64,000 nucleotides of DNA from Herbaspirillum sp. alder98 (lineage in GTDB: Bacteria; Pseudomonadota; Gammaproteobacteria; Burkholderiales; Burkholderiaceae_D): positions 496,001 to 560,000 of the forward strand of contig NZ_JAIUCY010000002.1 in NCBI RefSeq assembly GCF_020179755.1. Direction: 5' to 3'. The number at the start of each line of letters is the position of its first letter. Position 1 is the stretch's first letter. A model generated the notes under the pieces. That model was not told the origin of the DNA and made no database searches. It saw only the letters and a program-made list of their open reading frames with translations. Below, piece by piece: positions 35,515 to 45,371 of the stretch. Position numbers and translations under genes: made by a program.

Positions 35515-37008
35515 ATGACCACACCAGACACCACCGCCACCGTCGACCTGCCCCTGGCGTTCGACAACCGCTTCGCCGGCCTGCCCCCGGCCTTCTACAC
35601 CCACTTGCAGTCGACCCCGGTGCCGGCGCCCTATCTGGTCGGTTTCAGCGATGACGCCGCCGCCACCATCGGCTTGTCGCGTGCAGCGCTGGATGACCCG
35701 GCGGTGCTGGACGTGTTTTCCGGCAACCGCACCGCCACCGGCTCACGCCCGCTGGCGGCGGTGTATTCGGGCCATCAGTTCGGGGTCTGGGCCGGCCAGT
35801 TGGGCGATGGCCGCGCCATCACGCTGGGCGACGTGGCCGCCGCCGACGGCAGCGGGCGCATCGAACTGCAGTTGAAGGGCTCCGGCAAGACCCCCTATTC
35901 GCGCGGCGGCGACGGCCGTGCGGTGTTGCGCTCGTCGATCCGCGAATTCCTCTGCTCCGAGGCCATGGCCGCGCTGGGCATCCCGACCACCCGGGCGCTG
36001 ATGGTGACCGGCTCCGACATGCGGGTGCTGCGCGAAAGCGTCGAGACCGCCGCCGTGGTGACCCGTGCCGCGCCCAGCTTCATCCGCTTCGGCTCCTTCG
36101 AGCATTGGTATTACAACCAGCGCCATGACGAGCTGAAGGTGCTGGCCGATACGGTGCTGGCGCAGTTCTTCCCCCAGCTATTGCAGCAAAGCAATCCCTA
36201 TCAGGCCTTGCTGACCGAGGTTACGCGCCGTACCGCGCACCTGATGGCGCAATGGCAGGCGGTGGGTTTCATGCATGGCGTGATGAATACCGACAACATG
36301 TCGATCCTGGGCTTGACGCTGGATTACGGCCCGTTCGGCTTCATGGAGGCATTCGACAGCCGCCACATCTGCAACCATACCGACCAGCAGGGCCGCTATT
36401 CGTATGCCATGCAGCCCCGCATCGGGCAATGGAACTGCTTTGCGCTGGGCCAGGCGCTGCTGCCGCTGATCGGCAGCGTCGAAGCGACCGAGGCCGCGCT
36501 GGCCGGCTTCGAGGCCATCTACGACCAGCGTCACGCCGAGCTGATGCGCGCCAAGCTGGGCCTGGCCACCGTTCAGGCCGGCGACGACGCGCTGATCGAT
36601 GCGCTGTTTGCGATCCTGCAGGCCAACCATGTCGACTTCACGCTGTTCTTCCGCCGCCTGGGTCAATTGCAATTGAACAACATCGGCGCCGACGCGCCGC
36701 TGCGGGACCTGGTCATCGACCGGCCGGCCTTCGATGCCTGGGCCGGCCAGTACCGGCAGCGCTTGCGCGCCGAAGGCAGCCAGGACCCGGCGCGCGCGCT
36801 TGCAATGAATGCAGTCAACCCCAAATACGTGCTGCGCAACTACCTGGCCCAGACCGCCATCGAGCGTGCCGCCGAGAAGGATTTCTCGGAGCTGGCGCGC
36901 TTGCAGGCGATTCTGCGCCGGCCGTTCGACGAGCAACCCGAGCACCAGCGCTATGCCGAGCTGCCGCCCGACTGGGCCGCCGGCCTGGAAGTGAGTTGCT
37001 CGTCCTGA
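35515..37008 (+). CDS. selO: SelO protein adenylyltransferase (YdiU)
   Basis: 497 aa, full length. The pseudokinase fold is recognisable by [20 protein letters not shown] (K121, R130), [32 protein letters not shown] and the metal Asp region [12 protein letters not shown] (D270). SelO binds ATP in reverse and transfers AMP to Ser, Thr and Tyr of target proteins, linked to redox stress in E. coli. The chain ends EVSCSS with Cys, where animal forms carry selenocysteine. It is next to msrB, which fits the redox theme. It is divergent from the liv operon. Confidence 0.93.
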   Translation: MTTPDTTATVDLPLAFDNRFAGLPPAFYTHLQSTPVPAPYLVGFSDDAAATIGLSRAALDDPAVLDVFSGNRTATGSRPLAAVYSGHQFGVWAGQLGDGRAITLGDVAAADGSGRIELQLKGSGKTPYSRGGDGRAVLRSSIREFLCSEAMAALGIPTTRALMVTGSDMRVLRESVETAAVVTRAAPSFIRFGSFEHWYYNQRHDELKVLADTVLAQFFPQLLQQSNPYQALLTEVTRRTAHLMAQWQAVGFMHGVMNTDNMSILGLTLDYGPFGFMEAFDSRHICNHTDQQGRYSYAMQPRIGQWNCFALGQALLPLIGSVEATEAALAGFEAIYDQRHAELMRAKLGLATVQAGDDALIDALFAILQANHVDFTLFFRRLGQLQLNNIGADAPLRDLVIDRPAFDAWAGQYRQRLRAEGSQDPARALAMNAVNPKYVLRNYLAQTAIERAAEKDFSELARLQAILRRPFDEQPEHQRYAELPPDWAAGLEVSCSS

Positions 37009-37104
37009 GCAGCACCGCAACCGTTTTGCCGAAAGGCATTACACTTGCAGATTCGCCAGGCAGCCCGGAGGGCCGCCCCAACGAACCGAAACAAGGAGTT
37101 TTCG

Positions 37105-37500
37105 ATGACCGACCGCGTAGTCAAAACCGAAGCGCAATGGCGCGAGCAGCTTGATCCCATCGAATACCAGGTGACCCGCGAAGCGGCCACCGAGCGCGCC
37201 TTCACCGGCCGTTACTGGGACCATCACGAAGCTGGCATCTATACCTGTGTCTGCTGCGACACCCCACTGTTCAGGTCGGACGCCAAGTTCGACTCGGGCT
37301 GCGGCTGGCCCAGCTACTTCGAACCGCTCGATCCGGCCAATGTCAGTGAAAAAGTCGACCGCAGTTATGGCATGATTCGCACCGAGATCATTTGCAATGT
37401 CTGCGACGCCCACCTGGGGCACGTGTTTCCCGATGGCCCACCGCCGACCGGACTGCGCTACTGCATCAACTCGGCGTCGTTGCGCTTCGACCCGGCTTGA
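37105..37500 (+). CDS. msrB: Peptide-methionine (R)-S-oxide reductase MsrB
   Basis: 131 aa. Zinc is held by C48/C51 (CVCC) and C97/C100 (CNVC); the catalytic Cys is C120 in [11 protein letters not shown]; the substrate loop is SGCGWPSYF. It reduces methionine-R-sulfoxide in proteins. ATG 37105 follows AAGGAG, while the longer frame back to 37045 has no support. It comes 96 bases after selO and 50 bases before yciB, a usual order in related genomes. It has no signal peptide, so it acts in the cytoplasm. A resolving Cys is not obvious, so it may be recycled directly by thioredoxin. Confidence 0.95.
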   Translation: MTDRVVKTEAQWREQLDPIEYQVTREAATERAFTGRYWDHHEAGIYTCVCCDTPLFRSDAKFDSGCGWPSYFEPLDPANVSEKVDRSYGMIRTEIICNVCDAHLGHVFPDGPPPTGLRYCINSASLRFDPA

Positions 37501-37550
37501 GTTGATCCACCCATTCGTCAACCCCAACCCGTTACCGAAGAAGCCTGCCA

Positions 37551-38171
37551 ATGAAGTTTCTGTTCGACCTGTTCCCCGTCATCCTCTTTTTCGGTGTCTT
37601 CAAGTGGGCCGAGGGCCATCCACAAGCGGCCCAGGAGATGGTGATGCACTATCTCGGCGGCGCCATGTCGAGCGGCGCCGTGACGGCAGCGCAAGCGCCG
37701 ATCCTGCTGTCGACGGCGGTGGCCATCGTGGCCTCGCTGGGGCAGATCGCCTGGCTGCTGTTTCGCCGCCGCAAGGTCGACGCCATGCTGTGGGTGTCGC
37801 TGGCCATCATCGTGGTCTTCGGCGGCGCCACCATCTATTTCCGCGATGACACGTTCATCAAGTGGAAGCCGACCATTCTCTACTGGTGCTTCGGCATTGC
37901 CTTGCTGGTGTCGCAGTTGTTGCTGAAAAAGAACCTGATCCGCGTCATGATGGAAAAACAGGTCAGCCTGCCCGAGCATGTCTGGCCGCGCCTGAACCTG
38001 GCCTGGATCGCGTTCTTCGCATCGATGGGCCTGCTTAACCTCTACGTGGCGTTCAACTATCCGCTCGATACCTGGGTCAACTTCAAGATGTTCGGCAGCA
38101 TGGGCCTGATGTTCGTGTTCATCATCGGCCAGAGCCTGTTCCTGTCGAAGTACATGAAGGACGCCGAATGA
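37551..38171 (+). CDS. yciB: Inner-membrane protein YciB (intracellular septation protein A)
   Basis: 206 aa with about five to six membrane segments; the opening [20 protein letters not shown] and [20 protein letters not shown] are characteristic. YciB helps coordinate envelope and septum building and influences membrane potential. Its stop overlaps the bolA start by 4 bases (ATGA), so bolA is translationally coupled. The gene order msrB-yciB-bolA-peptidyl-prolyl isomerase is widespread in Burkholderiales. Confidence 0.94.
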   Translation: MKFLFDLFPVILFFGVFKWAEGHPQAAQEMVMHYLGGAMSSGAVTAAQAPILLSTAVAIVASLGQIAWLLFRRRKVDAMLWVSLAIIVVFGGATIYFRDDTFIKWKPTILYWCFGIALLVSQLLLKKNLIRVMMEKQVSLPEHVWPRLNLAWIAFFASMGLLNLYVAFNYPLDTWVNFKMFGSMGLMFVFIIGQSLFLSKYMKDAE

Positions 38172-38479
38172 GCGGCCTCGCACCCCAACCCGATAGCCGC
38201 GCCGAACGCATCGGCCAACGGTTGAAGGCAACTTTCTCGCCGACCCAATGTCTGGTTGAGGACGAGTCTGCCCTGCATGCCGGTCATGCAGGTGCAGCCT
38301 CAGGTGGCGGGCACTACAGGATCCGTCTTGTTTCAACTGTGTTTGAAGGTAAAAATCGTTTGATGCGTCACCGGCTGGTGTATGATTGCCTGTCCGACTT
38401 GATGCAGCAAGAGATCCACGCGCTGGCCATCGTGGCGCTCTCGCCGTCAGAAGCGACGAACGAAACACCAGCGAACTGA
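38168..38479 (+). CDS. bolA: BolA-family protein
   Basis: 103 aa. The BolA core is seen in [20 protein letters not shown] and [20 protein letters not shown], with the conserved His (RHR) that takes part in Fe-S cluster binding with monothiol glutaredoxins. A short Gly-Ala-rich loop ([12 protein letters not shown]) sits before the core strand. BolA proteins act in iron-sulfur trafficking or as regulators in stationary phase. It is translated from an ATG overlapping the yciB stop. Confidence 0.92.
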   Translation: MSGLAPQPDSRAERIGQRLKATFSPTQCLVEDESALHAGHAGAASGGGHYRIRLVSTVFEGKNRLMRHRLVYDCLSDLMQQEIHALAIVALSPSEATNETPAN

Positions 38480-38564
38480 AACCAAGAACAAAGACAGACG
38501 CCTGCCCTCCTGTTTTTCATCTCCCATTTTGATTCACTCCCCCCTTATTTTCTAGGATTCAATA

Positions 38565-39341
38565 ATGACATTTAAACCCGCTCGTCTGCTGGTCCTGCTG
38601 TTTGCTATCGCTTCCCTGCCAGCGCTCGCCCAAAACCTGGCCGTAGTCAACGGCAAGTCGATCCCGTCGTCGCGCGCCGACCTGATGGTCAAGCAAATGA
38701 CCGCCCAAGGTCAGCCGGACACCCCGCAGCTGCGCGGCGCCGTCAAGGAAGAGCTGATCAACCGCGAAATCCTGATGCAGGAAGCCGACAAGCAAGGCCT
38801 GGCCAAGAGCGACGACGTCAAGAACCAGCTGGAACTGGCCCGCCAGTCCATCGTGATCCGCGCCCTGATCGCTGACTATCTGAAGAAGAGCCCGGTGTCG
38901 GACGCCGACATCAAGGCTGAGTACGACAACTTCAAGGCGCAAGCCGGCGACAAGGAATACCACGCTCGCCACATCCTGGTCGACAAGGAAGAAGATGCCA
39001 AGGCGATCATCGCCAAGCTGAAGGCTGGCACCAAGTTCGAAGACCTGGCCAAGCAATCCAAGGACACCGGTTCGGCAGCCAACGGCGGCGATCTCGACTG
39101 GGCTACTCCAGCCTCGTTCGTCAAGCCATTCTCGGACGCCATGGTTGGCCTGAAGAAGGGTGAATTCACCCAGACTCCGGTGCAGACCCAGTTCGGTTTC
39201 CACGTGATCAAGCTGGAAGACGTGCGCGCCGCCAAGGTGCCGACGCTGGACGAAGTCAAGCCGCAAATCGCCGAAGCGCTGCAACAGAAGAAGCTGCAGG
39301 CGTATCAGGAAGAACTGCGCAAGAAGGCCAAGGTGCAGTAA
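38565..39341 (+). CDS. Periplasmic parvulin-type peptidyl-prolyl isomerase
   Basis: 258 aa with a signal peptide (about 1-22, ending PALAQ). A SurA-N-like helical part (about 25-120) is followed by a parvulin domain (about 130-225) with YHARHILVDKEEDAKAIIAK, ANGGDLDWATPASFVKPFSD and TQFGFHVIKLEDVR. It should catalyse proline isomerisation and assist folding in the periplasm. Codon use is strongly biased, which points to high expression. A hairpin terminator follows at 39391-39423. A related longer enzyme, PpiD, is encoded at 50270-52192. Confidence 0.93.
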   Translation: MTFKPARLLVLLFAIASLPALAQNLAVVNGKSIPSSRADLMVKQMTAQGQPDTPQLRGAVKEELINREILMQEADKQGLAKSDDVKNQLELARQSIVIRALIADYLKKSPVSDADIKAEYDNFKAQAGDKEYHARHILVDKEEDAKAIIAKLKAGTKFEDLAKQSKDTGSAANGGDLDWATPASFVKPFSDAMVGLKKGEFTQTPVQTQFGFHVIKLEDVRAAKVPTLDEVKPQIAEALQQKKLQAYQEELRKKAKVQ

Positions 39342-39390
39342 TGCACCCGGCGCCGGCCTGATCGCCGGCGCCTGAGCTTGCTAGTGACGA

Positions 39391-39426
39391 CATGCCCGGC
39401 CCGGGTTTTCCTGGCCGGGCATGTTT
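39391..39426 (+). terminator. Terminator after the parvulin gene
   Basis: Perfect 11-base stem CATGCCCGGCC / GGCCGGGCATG with an 11-base loop, then TTTGCTTTT. It ends the msrB-yciB-bolA-isomerase transcript. Confidence 0.7.
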
Positions 39427-39481
39427 GCTTTTGGGGCGGGCATTGCTTGTATCGAGCATGCCGACCGCGCCGTTCGGCACG

Positions 39482-39513
39482 AAAAAAAACGCCTTCCGTG
39501 AAGAAGGCGTTTT
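39482..39513 (-). terminator. Terminator of purL
   Basis: Stem AAAACGCCTTC / GAAGGCGTTTT (11 bases) with a 6-base loop. On the minus strand it is followed by a run of eight T, so it is best read as the end of purL, though it can work both ways. Confidence 0.8.
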
Positions 39514-39555
39514 CACTTTCCGGCCCGGGGTTCGGGCCGAACCTGCGATGCGACC

Positions 39556-42500
39556 TTAGTCGACCCACTTGCGCGCATTGCGGAACATGCGCATCCATGG
39601 CGAATCCTCGCCCCACGACTCAGGATGCCAGGATTGCGTCACGGTGCGGAACACCCGTTCTGCGTGCGGCATCAAGACCGTGAAGCGACCGTCAGGCGTG
39701 GTCACCGAAGTGATGCCCTGCGGTGAGCCGTTGGGGTTCAGCGGATAGCGCTCGGTCGCCGCGCCCTGATGATCGACGTAACGCATGGCCACCAGTGCCT
39801 TGGCAATGTCGCCGGTCTGCGAGAAATCGGCAAAGCCTTCGCCGTGGGCGGTGGCGATCGGGGCCCGGGTGCCGGCCATGCCCTGCATGAAGATCGAGGG
39901 CGAATCGCCCACTTCCACCGTCACGAAACGCGCCTCGAACTGCTCGGACTTGTTGCGGGTGAACTTGGGCCAGGCTTCTGCGCCCGGAATCATCGACTTC
40001 AGGTTGCTCATCATCTGGCAACCGTTGCAGATGCCCAGCGAGAAGGTGTCGCCACGCTGGAAGAAGCGGGAGAACTGCTCGGCCAGCGCTGCATTGAACA
40101 GGATCGTCTTGGCCCAGCCTTCACCGGCGCCCAGCACGTCGCCGTACGAGAAACCGCCGACGGCGATGAAGCCCTTGAAGTCGTCCAGCTTGGCGCGATT
40201 GGCGATCAGGTCGCTCATGTGCACGTCGACCGCAGTAAAGCCGGCCTTGTGCATGGCGAACGCGGTCTCGACGTGCGAATTGACGCCCTGCTCGCGCAGG
40301 ATCGCCACCTTCGGACGCGCCGCCGCACCCAGCGACAGGTAGGGCGCCGCGATGTCCTGCTGCGGATCGAAGGTCAACACCGGCGAGATGCCCGGATCGG
40401 CCGCATCGAGAATGCGATCGTACTCGGCGTCGGCGCAGGCTGGATTGTCGCGCAGGCGGGCGATGCGCCAGCTGGTTTCGCTCCAGGCGCGATGCAGGTC
40501 GACCCGTGGCTGGCTGTAGATGTTCTTGGCGTCCCGCATGAACTCGATCACGTCGCGCTCGTTGGTCTTGCCGATGATGTGGCTGCAGGCGCCCAGGTTA
40601 TAGGTGCGCAGCACGTTCATCACCTCCGACTTCTGTTCGGCACGGACCTGGATCACGGCGCCCAGCTCTTCACTGAACAAGGCACGCAGTGTCAGCTCGT
40701 TGCGACGCTCGGCCACCTGCGCGGTCCAGTTCTTGGTGTCGCCCCAGTCGGCCGCGTGCTCGCCTTCCATGGTCAGGATATCGAGGTTGACCGAAATACC
40801 GGTGTGGCCGGCAAAGGCCATCTCGGCCAGCGTCACGAACAGGCCGCCGTCGGAACGGTCGTGATACGCCAGCAGCTTGTCTTCGGTGTTCAGTTGCTGG
40901 ATCGCATTGAAGAAACCCTTCAGGTCGTCGGCGCTGTCGACGTCCGGGGTCTGGTTGCCGATCTGCTGCATCACCTGCGTCAGGGCCGATGCGCCCATGC
41001 GGTTCTTGCCGCGACCCAGGTCGATGACGATCAGCACCGTGTCGCCGGCGTCGCGCCGCAATTGCGGGGTCAGCACGCGGCGAATGTCGGTCACCGGCGC
41101 GAACGACGATACGATCAGCGACACCGGCGAAGTCACCGACTTGGCGCCGGCTTCATCGCTCCAGGTGCTGCGCATGGACAGCGAATCCTTGCCCACCGGA
41201 ATCGACACGCCCAGCGCCGGGCACAGTTCCATGCCGACCGCCTTGACGGTGTCGAACAGTGCAGCGTCCTGGCCCGGCTGGCCGCAGGCGGCCATCCAGT
41301 TGGCCGATAGCTTGATGTCGCCCAGCGAGCCGATCGGTGCGGCAGCGATGTTGGTGATGGCCTCGCCCACGGCCATGCGGCCCGACGCCGCAGCGTCGAT
41401 CACCGCCAGCGGCGTGCGCTCGCCCATGGCCATGGCTTCGCCGCGATGGCCTTCCAGGCCCATGGCGGTGACGGCCACGTCAGCCACCGGCACCTGCCAG
41501 GGGCCGACCATCTGGTCGCGCACGGTCATGGCGCCCACGCTGCGGTCGCCAATGGTGATCAGGAAGGACTTGTCGGCCACGGCCGGCAGGCGCAACACGC
41601 GCTGCGAGACTTCCAGCAAGTCCATGCCGGTCAGGTCGACCGCCGGCAAGGCCTGCTCGACGTGCGTGACATCGCGATGCATCTTGGGCGGTTTGCCCAG
41701 CAGCACATCCATGGGCATATCTACCGGGCTGTTGCCCTGCTCGGGGTCGATCACCTTCAGTTGACGCTCTTCGGTGGCGGTACCGACCACGGCGAACGGC
41801 GCGCGCTCGCGCTGGCACAGGTAGGTGAACAGCTCCAGGTGTTCCGGCGCGATGGCCAGCACGTAGCGCTCCTGCGATTCGTTGCTCCAGATTTCCTTGG
41901 GCGCCAGGCCGGATTCTTCCAGCGGCACCTTACGCAGATCGAACAGCGCGCCGCGCTTGGCGTCGTTGGTGATTTCGGGGAAGGCGTTGGACAAGCCGCC
42001 AGCGCCGACGTCGTGGATCGACAGGATCGGGTTCTCGTCACCCAGCGCCCAGCAGGCGTTGATGACTTCCTGGGCGCGCCGTTCCATCTCCGGGTTGCCA
42101 CGCTGCACCGAGTCGAAATCGAGATCGGCGGTATTGGCGCCGGTGGCCATCGAAGAGGCGGCACTGCCGCCCATGCCGATGCGCATCCCGGGGCCGCCCA
42201 GCTGGATCAGCAGGCTGCCCGGTGGCAGGTCGTTCTTGCGCGTGTGCTTGGCCGAGATGTTGCCCATGCCGCCGGCGATCATGATCGGCTTGTGATAACC
42301 CATCACCTGGCCGCCCACGTTCTGCTCGTAGGTACGGAAATAACCGCCCAGGTTGGGACGGCCGAATTCGTTGTTGAAAGCCGCGCCGCCCAGCGGGCCG
42401 TCGATCATGATCTGCAGTGGCGAGGCAATGCGGTCGGGCTTGCCGTAGATGCCGCCGTCGCTGCGGGCATCACGCTGGTCGGGCGCTTGCGCCACGTCGC

Positions 42501-43578
42501 GGGCGTTTTCCCACGGTTGCACCGCGTGCGTGACCATCAGGTTCGATACGGTAAAGCCGGTCAGGCCGGCCTTGGGCTTGGAGCCGCGCCCGGTCGCGCC
42601 TTCATCGCGGATTTCGCCGCCGGCGCCGGTCGATGCGCCCGGGAACGGCGAGATCGCCGTCGGGTGGTTGTGGGTCTCGACCTTCATCAGGATGTGGGTC
42701 AGCTCATCGGACGCCTCGTAGACGTTGCCACGGCCGGCGCCGCGCTGGTAGAAGCGCGACACGGTCGCACCTTCGATGACCGACGAGTTGTCGCTGTACG
42801 CCACCACCGTGCCCTTGGGGTTCAACTGGTGGGTGTTCTTGATCATGCCGAAGAGCGACTTGTCCTGCGCCACGCCGTCGACGGTCCAGTCGGCGTTGAA
42901 GATCTTGTGGCGGCAGTGTTCGCTGTTGGCTTGCGCAAACATCATCAGCTCGACATCGGTCGGGTTGCGTTGCACGCGGGTGAAGGCATCCACCAGGTAG
43001 TCGATCTCGTCGTCCGACAGGGCCAGGCCCAGTTCGGTGTTGGCCGCTTCGAGCGCGGCGCGACCGCCGCCGATCACGTCCACCGATTCCAGTGGCTTGG
43101 CCTGCAACTGGCCGAACAGGCCGGCTGCGTCATTGGGATGGCGCAGCACGCCTTCGGTCATGCGGTCGTGCAGCAGCGCGGCGACGGCCTCGACACTGCC
43201 CTCGGCCAGTTTCTTGGCGCCGCCCAGCAGGCCGCTCTTGACCTGCACGTGGTAGATGATGCCGCGCTCGACGCGGTGGATGTGGTCCATGCCGCAGTTG
43301 TGCACGATGTCCGTGGCCTTGCTGGCCCACGGCGAAATGGTGCCGAAGCGCGGGACCACCACGAAGGCGTCGCCTTCGTCGCTGCCGTTGAAAGGGTCAC
43401 CGTAGGTCAGCAGGCCGTTGAGGCGAGCCTCGTCCTGTGGTTGCAGGTCGGTGGCGTCGACAAAGTGCAGGAAACGGCCGGACACGCCAGTGATGGCGGC
43501 GTCGACAGCTTGCAATTGAGTCAGGAGGCGTTGAGTGCGGAAGGCAGAGAGGGCATTGGAGCCCGGCAGGATCAGCAT
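39556..43578 (-). CDS. purL: Phosphoribosylformylglycinamidine synthase
   Basis: 1340 aa, the single-chain large PurL. Domains in order: PurS-like N-terminus, FGAM synthetase halves (with [38 protein letters not shown] and [20 protein letters not shown]) and a C-terminal glutamine amidotransferase (catalytic Cys in [14 protein letters not shown], His and Glu near HGEGF and HPESW). It makes FGAM from FGAR, ATP and glutamine, step four of purine synthesis. ATG 43578 ([13 protein letters not shown]) is preferred to a 21-residue upstream extension that lacks family similarity. Its terminator is at 39482-39513. Confidence 0.96.
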   Translation of the reverse strand: MLILPGSNALSAFRTQRLLTQLQAVDAAITGVSGRFLHFVDATDLQPQDEARLNGLLTYGDPFNGSDEGDAFVVVPRFGTISPWASKATDIVHNCGMDHIHRVERGIIYHVQVKSGLLGGAKKLAEGSVEAVAALLHDRMTEGVLRHPNDAAGLFGQLQAKPLESVDVIGGGRAALEAANTELGLALSDDEIDYLVDAFTRVQRNPTDVELMMFAQANSEHCRHKIFNADWTVDGVAQDKSLFGMIKNTHQLNPKGTVVAYSDNSSVIEGATVSRFYQRGAGRGNVYEASDELTHILMKVETHNHPTAISPFPGASTGAGGEIRDEGATGRGSKPKAGLTGFTVSNLMVTHAVQPWENARDVAQAPDQRDARSDGGIYGKPDRIASPLQIMIDGPLGGAAFNNEFGRPNLGGYFRTYEQNVGGQVMGYHKPIMIAGGMGNISAKHTRKNDLPPGSLLIQLGGPGMRIGMGGSAASSMATGANTADLDFDSVQRGNPEMERRAQEVINACWALGDENPILSIHDVGAGGLSNAFPEITNDAKRGALFDLRKVPLEESGLAPKEIWSNESQERYVLAIAPEHLELFTYLCQRERAPFAVVGTATEERQLKVIDPEQGNSPVDMPMDVLLGKPPKMHRDVTHVEQALPAVDLTGMDLLEVSQRVLRLPAVADKSFLITIGDRSVGAMTVRDQMVGPWQVPVADVAVTAMGLEGHRGEAMAMGERTPLAVIDAAASGRMAVGEAITNIAAAPIGSLGDIKLSANWMAACGQPGQDAALFDTVKAVGMELCPALGVSIPVGKDSLSMRSTWSDEAGAKSVTSPVSLIVSSFAPVTDIRRVLTPQLRRDAGDTVLIVIDLGRGKNRMGASALTQVMQQIGNQTPDVDSADDLKGFFNAIQQLNTEDKLLAYHDRSDGGLFVTLAEMAFAGHTGISVNLDILTMEGEHAADWGDTKNWTAQVAERRNELTLRALFSEELGAVIQVRAEQKSEVMNVLRTYNLGACSHIIGKTNERDVIEFMRDAKNIYSQPRVDLHRAWSETSWRIARLRDNPACADAEYDRILDAADPGISPVLTFDPQQDIAAPYLSLGAAARPKVAILREQGVNSHVETAFAMHKAGFTAVDVHMSDLIANRAKLDDFKGFIAVGGFSYGDVLGAGEGWAKTILFNAALAEQFSRFFQRGDTFSLGICNGCQMMSNLKSMIPGAEAWPKFTRNKSEQFEARFVTVEVGDSPSIFMQGMAGTRAPIATAHGEGFADFSQTGDIAKALVAMRYVDHQGAATERYPLNPNGSPQGITSVTTPDGRFTVLMPHAERVFRTVTQSWHPESWGEDSPWMRMFRNARKWVD

Positions 43579-43971
43579 GGCGAGGGTCGAGGCAGTTAGC
43601 TTGAATCGGGGGAAGAACCTTGGCCGCGCTAGGCGAACCAAAAGGCGAATTATACAGTGACCACCCCATTTCGGCCCATCGAAAGCGAGCCTCGTCGGCG
43701 TACTTCACGGCGCTTATTGCCGCGCTGCACCAGTCGCTGTCATCCCATGGGGCGTGCCGCGCGTTGTCACAATGGCAGTCAGTCGCGCCGCCGATGGCAT
43801 TCGGTGCAATTGCATTTGCAGTGACAATGTCCGGGTGACAACGGGTTTTCGATGTATCATTCCGCCGCGTCGGCCAGCCGCCCCTGATGGGGGCAGGCCA
43901 TCATTGTCGCCTCGACAACATCGGGCGAGCACGACCACAACTGTGACAACTGCCTTGCAAGAACCAACAGC
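43579..43971. other. Divergent intergenic region with GTGACAA heptamers
   Basis: No gene. The heptamer GTGACAA occurs at 43821-43827, 43835-43841 and 43943-43949, with one inverted copy (TTGTCAC) at 43764-43770. The middle pair is 14 bases apart. They may be operator sites for a regulator of purL or the downstream dehydrogenase, but I cannot name one. No clean promoter was found. Confidence 0.35.
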
Positions 43972-45246
43972 GTGAATAACACACAACGACAGATCGCCAT
44001 CATCGGCGGGGGACTTTCAGGGATCTGCAGCGCCTTTTTCCTGGCCGCTCAGGGCCATGACGTGGTCGTCATCGAGCGCCGCTCGCATGTCGCCGAAGAA
44101 GCCACCTTCGGCAACGCCGGCCTGCTTGCGCCCGGCAGCGCCCTGCCATTGACCCTGCCCGGCGCCCTGGCGACGCTGGCCTGCCGTTTCAAGGATGAAC
44201 CACGGGTATTGCTGGCGCCGGGCGCCGACTTTGCCCGCAATCGCTGGATGCGCCAGACGCGCCAGGCGCAACAGCACAAGTTCGCCGCCAACAAGCTGTT
44301 GCTGGCCCGGCTGTCGGCCTATGGCCTGGAACTGACACGTCAGTTGCAGGCGCATTACGCGATGGAAAACGAAAACAGCCAGGGCGTATTCCACCTGATG
44401 CGCGCGCCCGCCGAAGCGGCCCGCATGGAAGCGCTGCAACAGGCGGCCCAGCAGTGCGAGCTGCGCTACAAAGTGCTCGATACCGCCGGCATCCGCCAGC
44501 TGGAACCGGCCTTTTCATCCGAAGCCGCGCTGGCCGGCGCCGTGTATTACCCCGATGATGTCGCCGGCAACTGCGTGCTGTTTGCCAAGCAGATGCGCAA
44601 TGCCGCGCAAGAGCTGGGCGTGCGCTTTCACTTCGACTCGACGGTGCGCGCGCTGCAGCCCGATTTCGGCAGCCGCGTCACGCTCGAGCTGGACTCGCCC
44701 CACCTGCCCGGCCGCCTGACGGTCGATACCGTGGTGGTAGCCGCCGGCGCGCAGAGTGCGGCGCTGCTGAAAGCGGTACAGATGACGCTGCCGCTGCGCG
44801 CATTGCAGACCTATTCGGCGCTGGTGCCGGTCAAGAATCCCGACGACGCGCCCAACATGGCGCTGTATGACGAAAGCTACAAGGTCAGCATGACGCGCCT
44901 GGGGCAACGCATTCGCATCACCGGCCTGCTGGGCTTCGTGCCGCCGTCCAAGACGCTGCCGCCGAAGGCGCTGCGCAACCTGCTCAAGATCGCCGGCGAT
45001 TACTATCCGAATGCGGCCAACTACAACCAGGCCCATTTCTGGAGCAACACGGTCGGCCTGTTGCCGGGCGGCATGCCGTTGTTCGGGCCGACCAAGTACG
45101 GCAACGTCTTCGTCAACCTGGGCCATGGCGTCACCGGCTGGGCCGGTGCGGTCGGTTCGGCGCGCATCCTGGCCGACATGATCGGCGGCGAGACGCCCGA
45201 ACTCGATCCGCAAGGCTTCCTGCCGCAGGATCTGCTGGCGGCGTAG
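43972..45246 (+). CDS. D-amino-acid dehydrogenase-like FAD oxidoreductase
   Basis: 424 aa. The FAD-binding dinucleotide fold starts IAIIGGGLSGICSAFFLAAQ, followed by TFGNAGLLAPG and at the C-terminus LGHGVTGWAGAVGSARILAD, the DadA wording. These enzymes oxidise D-amino acids to 2-oxo acids and pass electrons to the respiratory chain. The start is GTG 43972 with a weak AAGAA ribosome site. No alanine racemase (dadX) or Lrp gene is near, so a wider role on D-amino acids is possible. It stands alone between purL and the nnr gene. Confidence 0.8.
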   Translation: MNNTQRQIAIIGGGLSGICSAFFLAAQGHDVVVIERRSHVAEEATFGNAGLLAPGSALPLTLPGALATLACRFKDEPRVLLAPGADFARNRWMRQTRQAQQHKFAANKLLLARLSAYGLELTRQLQAHYAMENENSQGVFHLMRAPAEAARMEALQQAAQQCELRYKVLDTAGIRQLEPAFSSEAALAGAVYYPDDVAGNCVLFAKQMRNAAQELGVRFHFDSTVRALQPDFGSRVTLELDSPHLPGRLTVDTVVVAAGAQSAALLKAVQMTLPLRALQTYSALVPVKNPDDAPNMALYDESYKVSMTRLGQRIRITGLLGFVPPSKTLPPKALRNLLKIAGDYYPNAANYNQAHFWSNTVGLLPGGMPLFGPTKYGNVFVNLGHGVTGWAGAVGSARILADMIGGETPELDPQGFLPQDLLAA

Positions 45247-45371
45247 ATTGCCACCAGGCAGCGCTTTCATCTGCCACGATTCTTTTCATCTGGCGGGCCG
45301 CTGCAGGGCGGGGACAATTGACTTAGAATTGAGCGCTCCATTCGTGCCACTCAATCCACGCCACCACCGCC

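Noticed and set aside
39391-39513. Possible small RNA between the two hairpins after the parvulin and purL genes
   Set aside because: Both hairpins are explained as terminators of convergent genes, and no promoter is seen between them.
39769-41310. Plus-strand open frame of about 513 codons antisense to purL
   Set aside because: Antisense to a universally conserved gene and without family resemblance.
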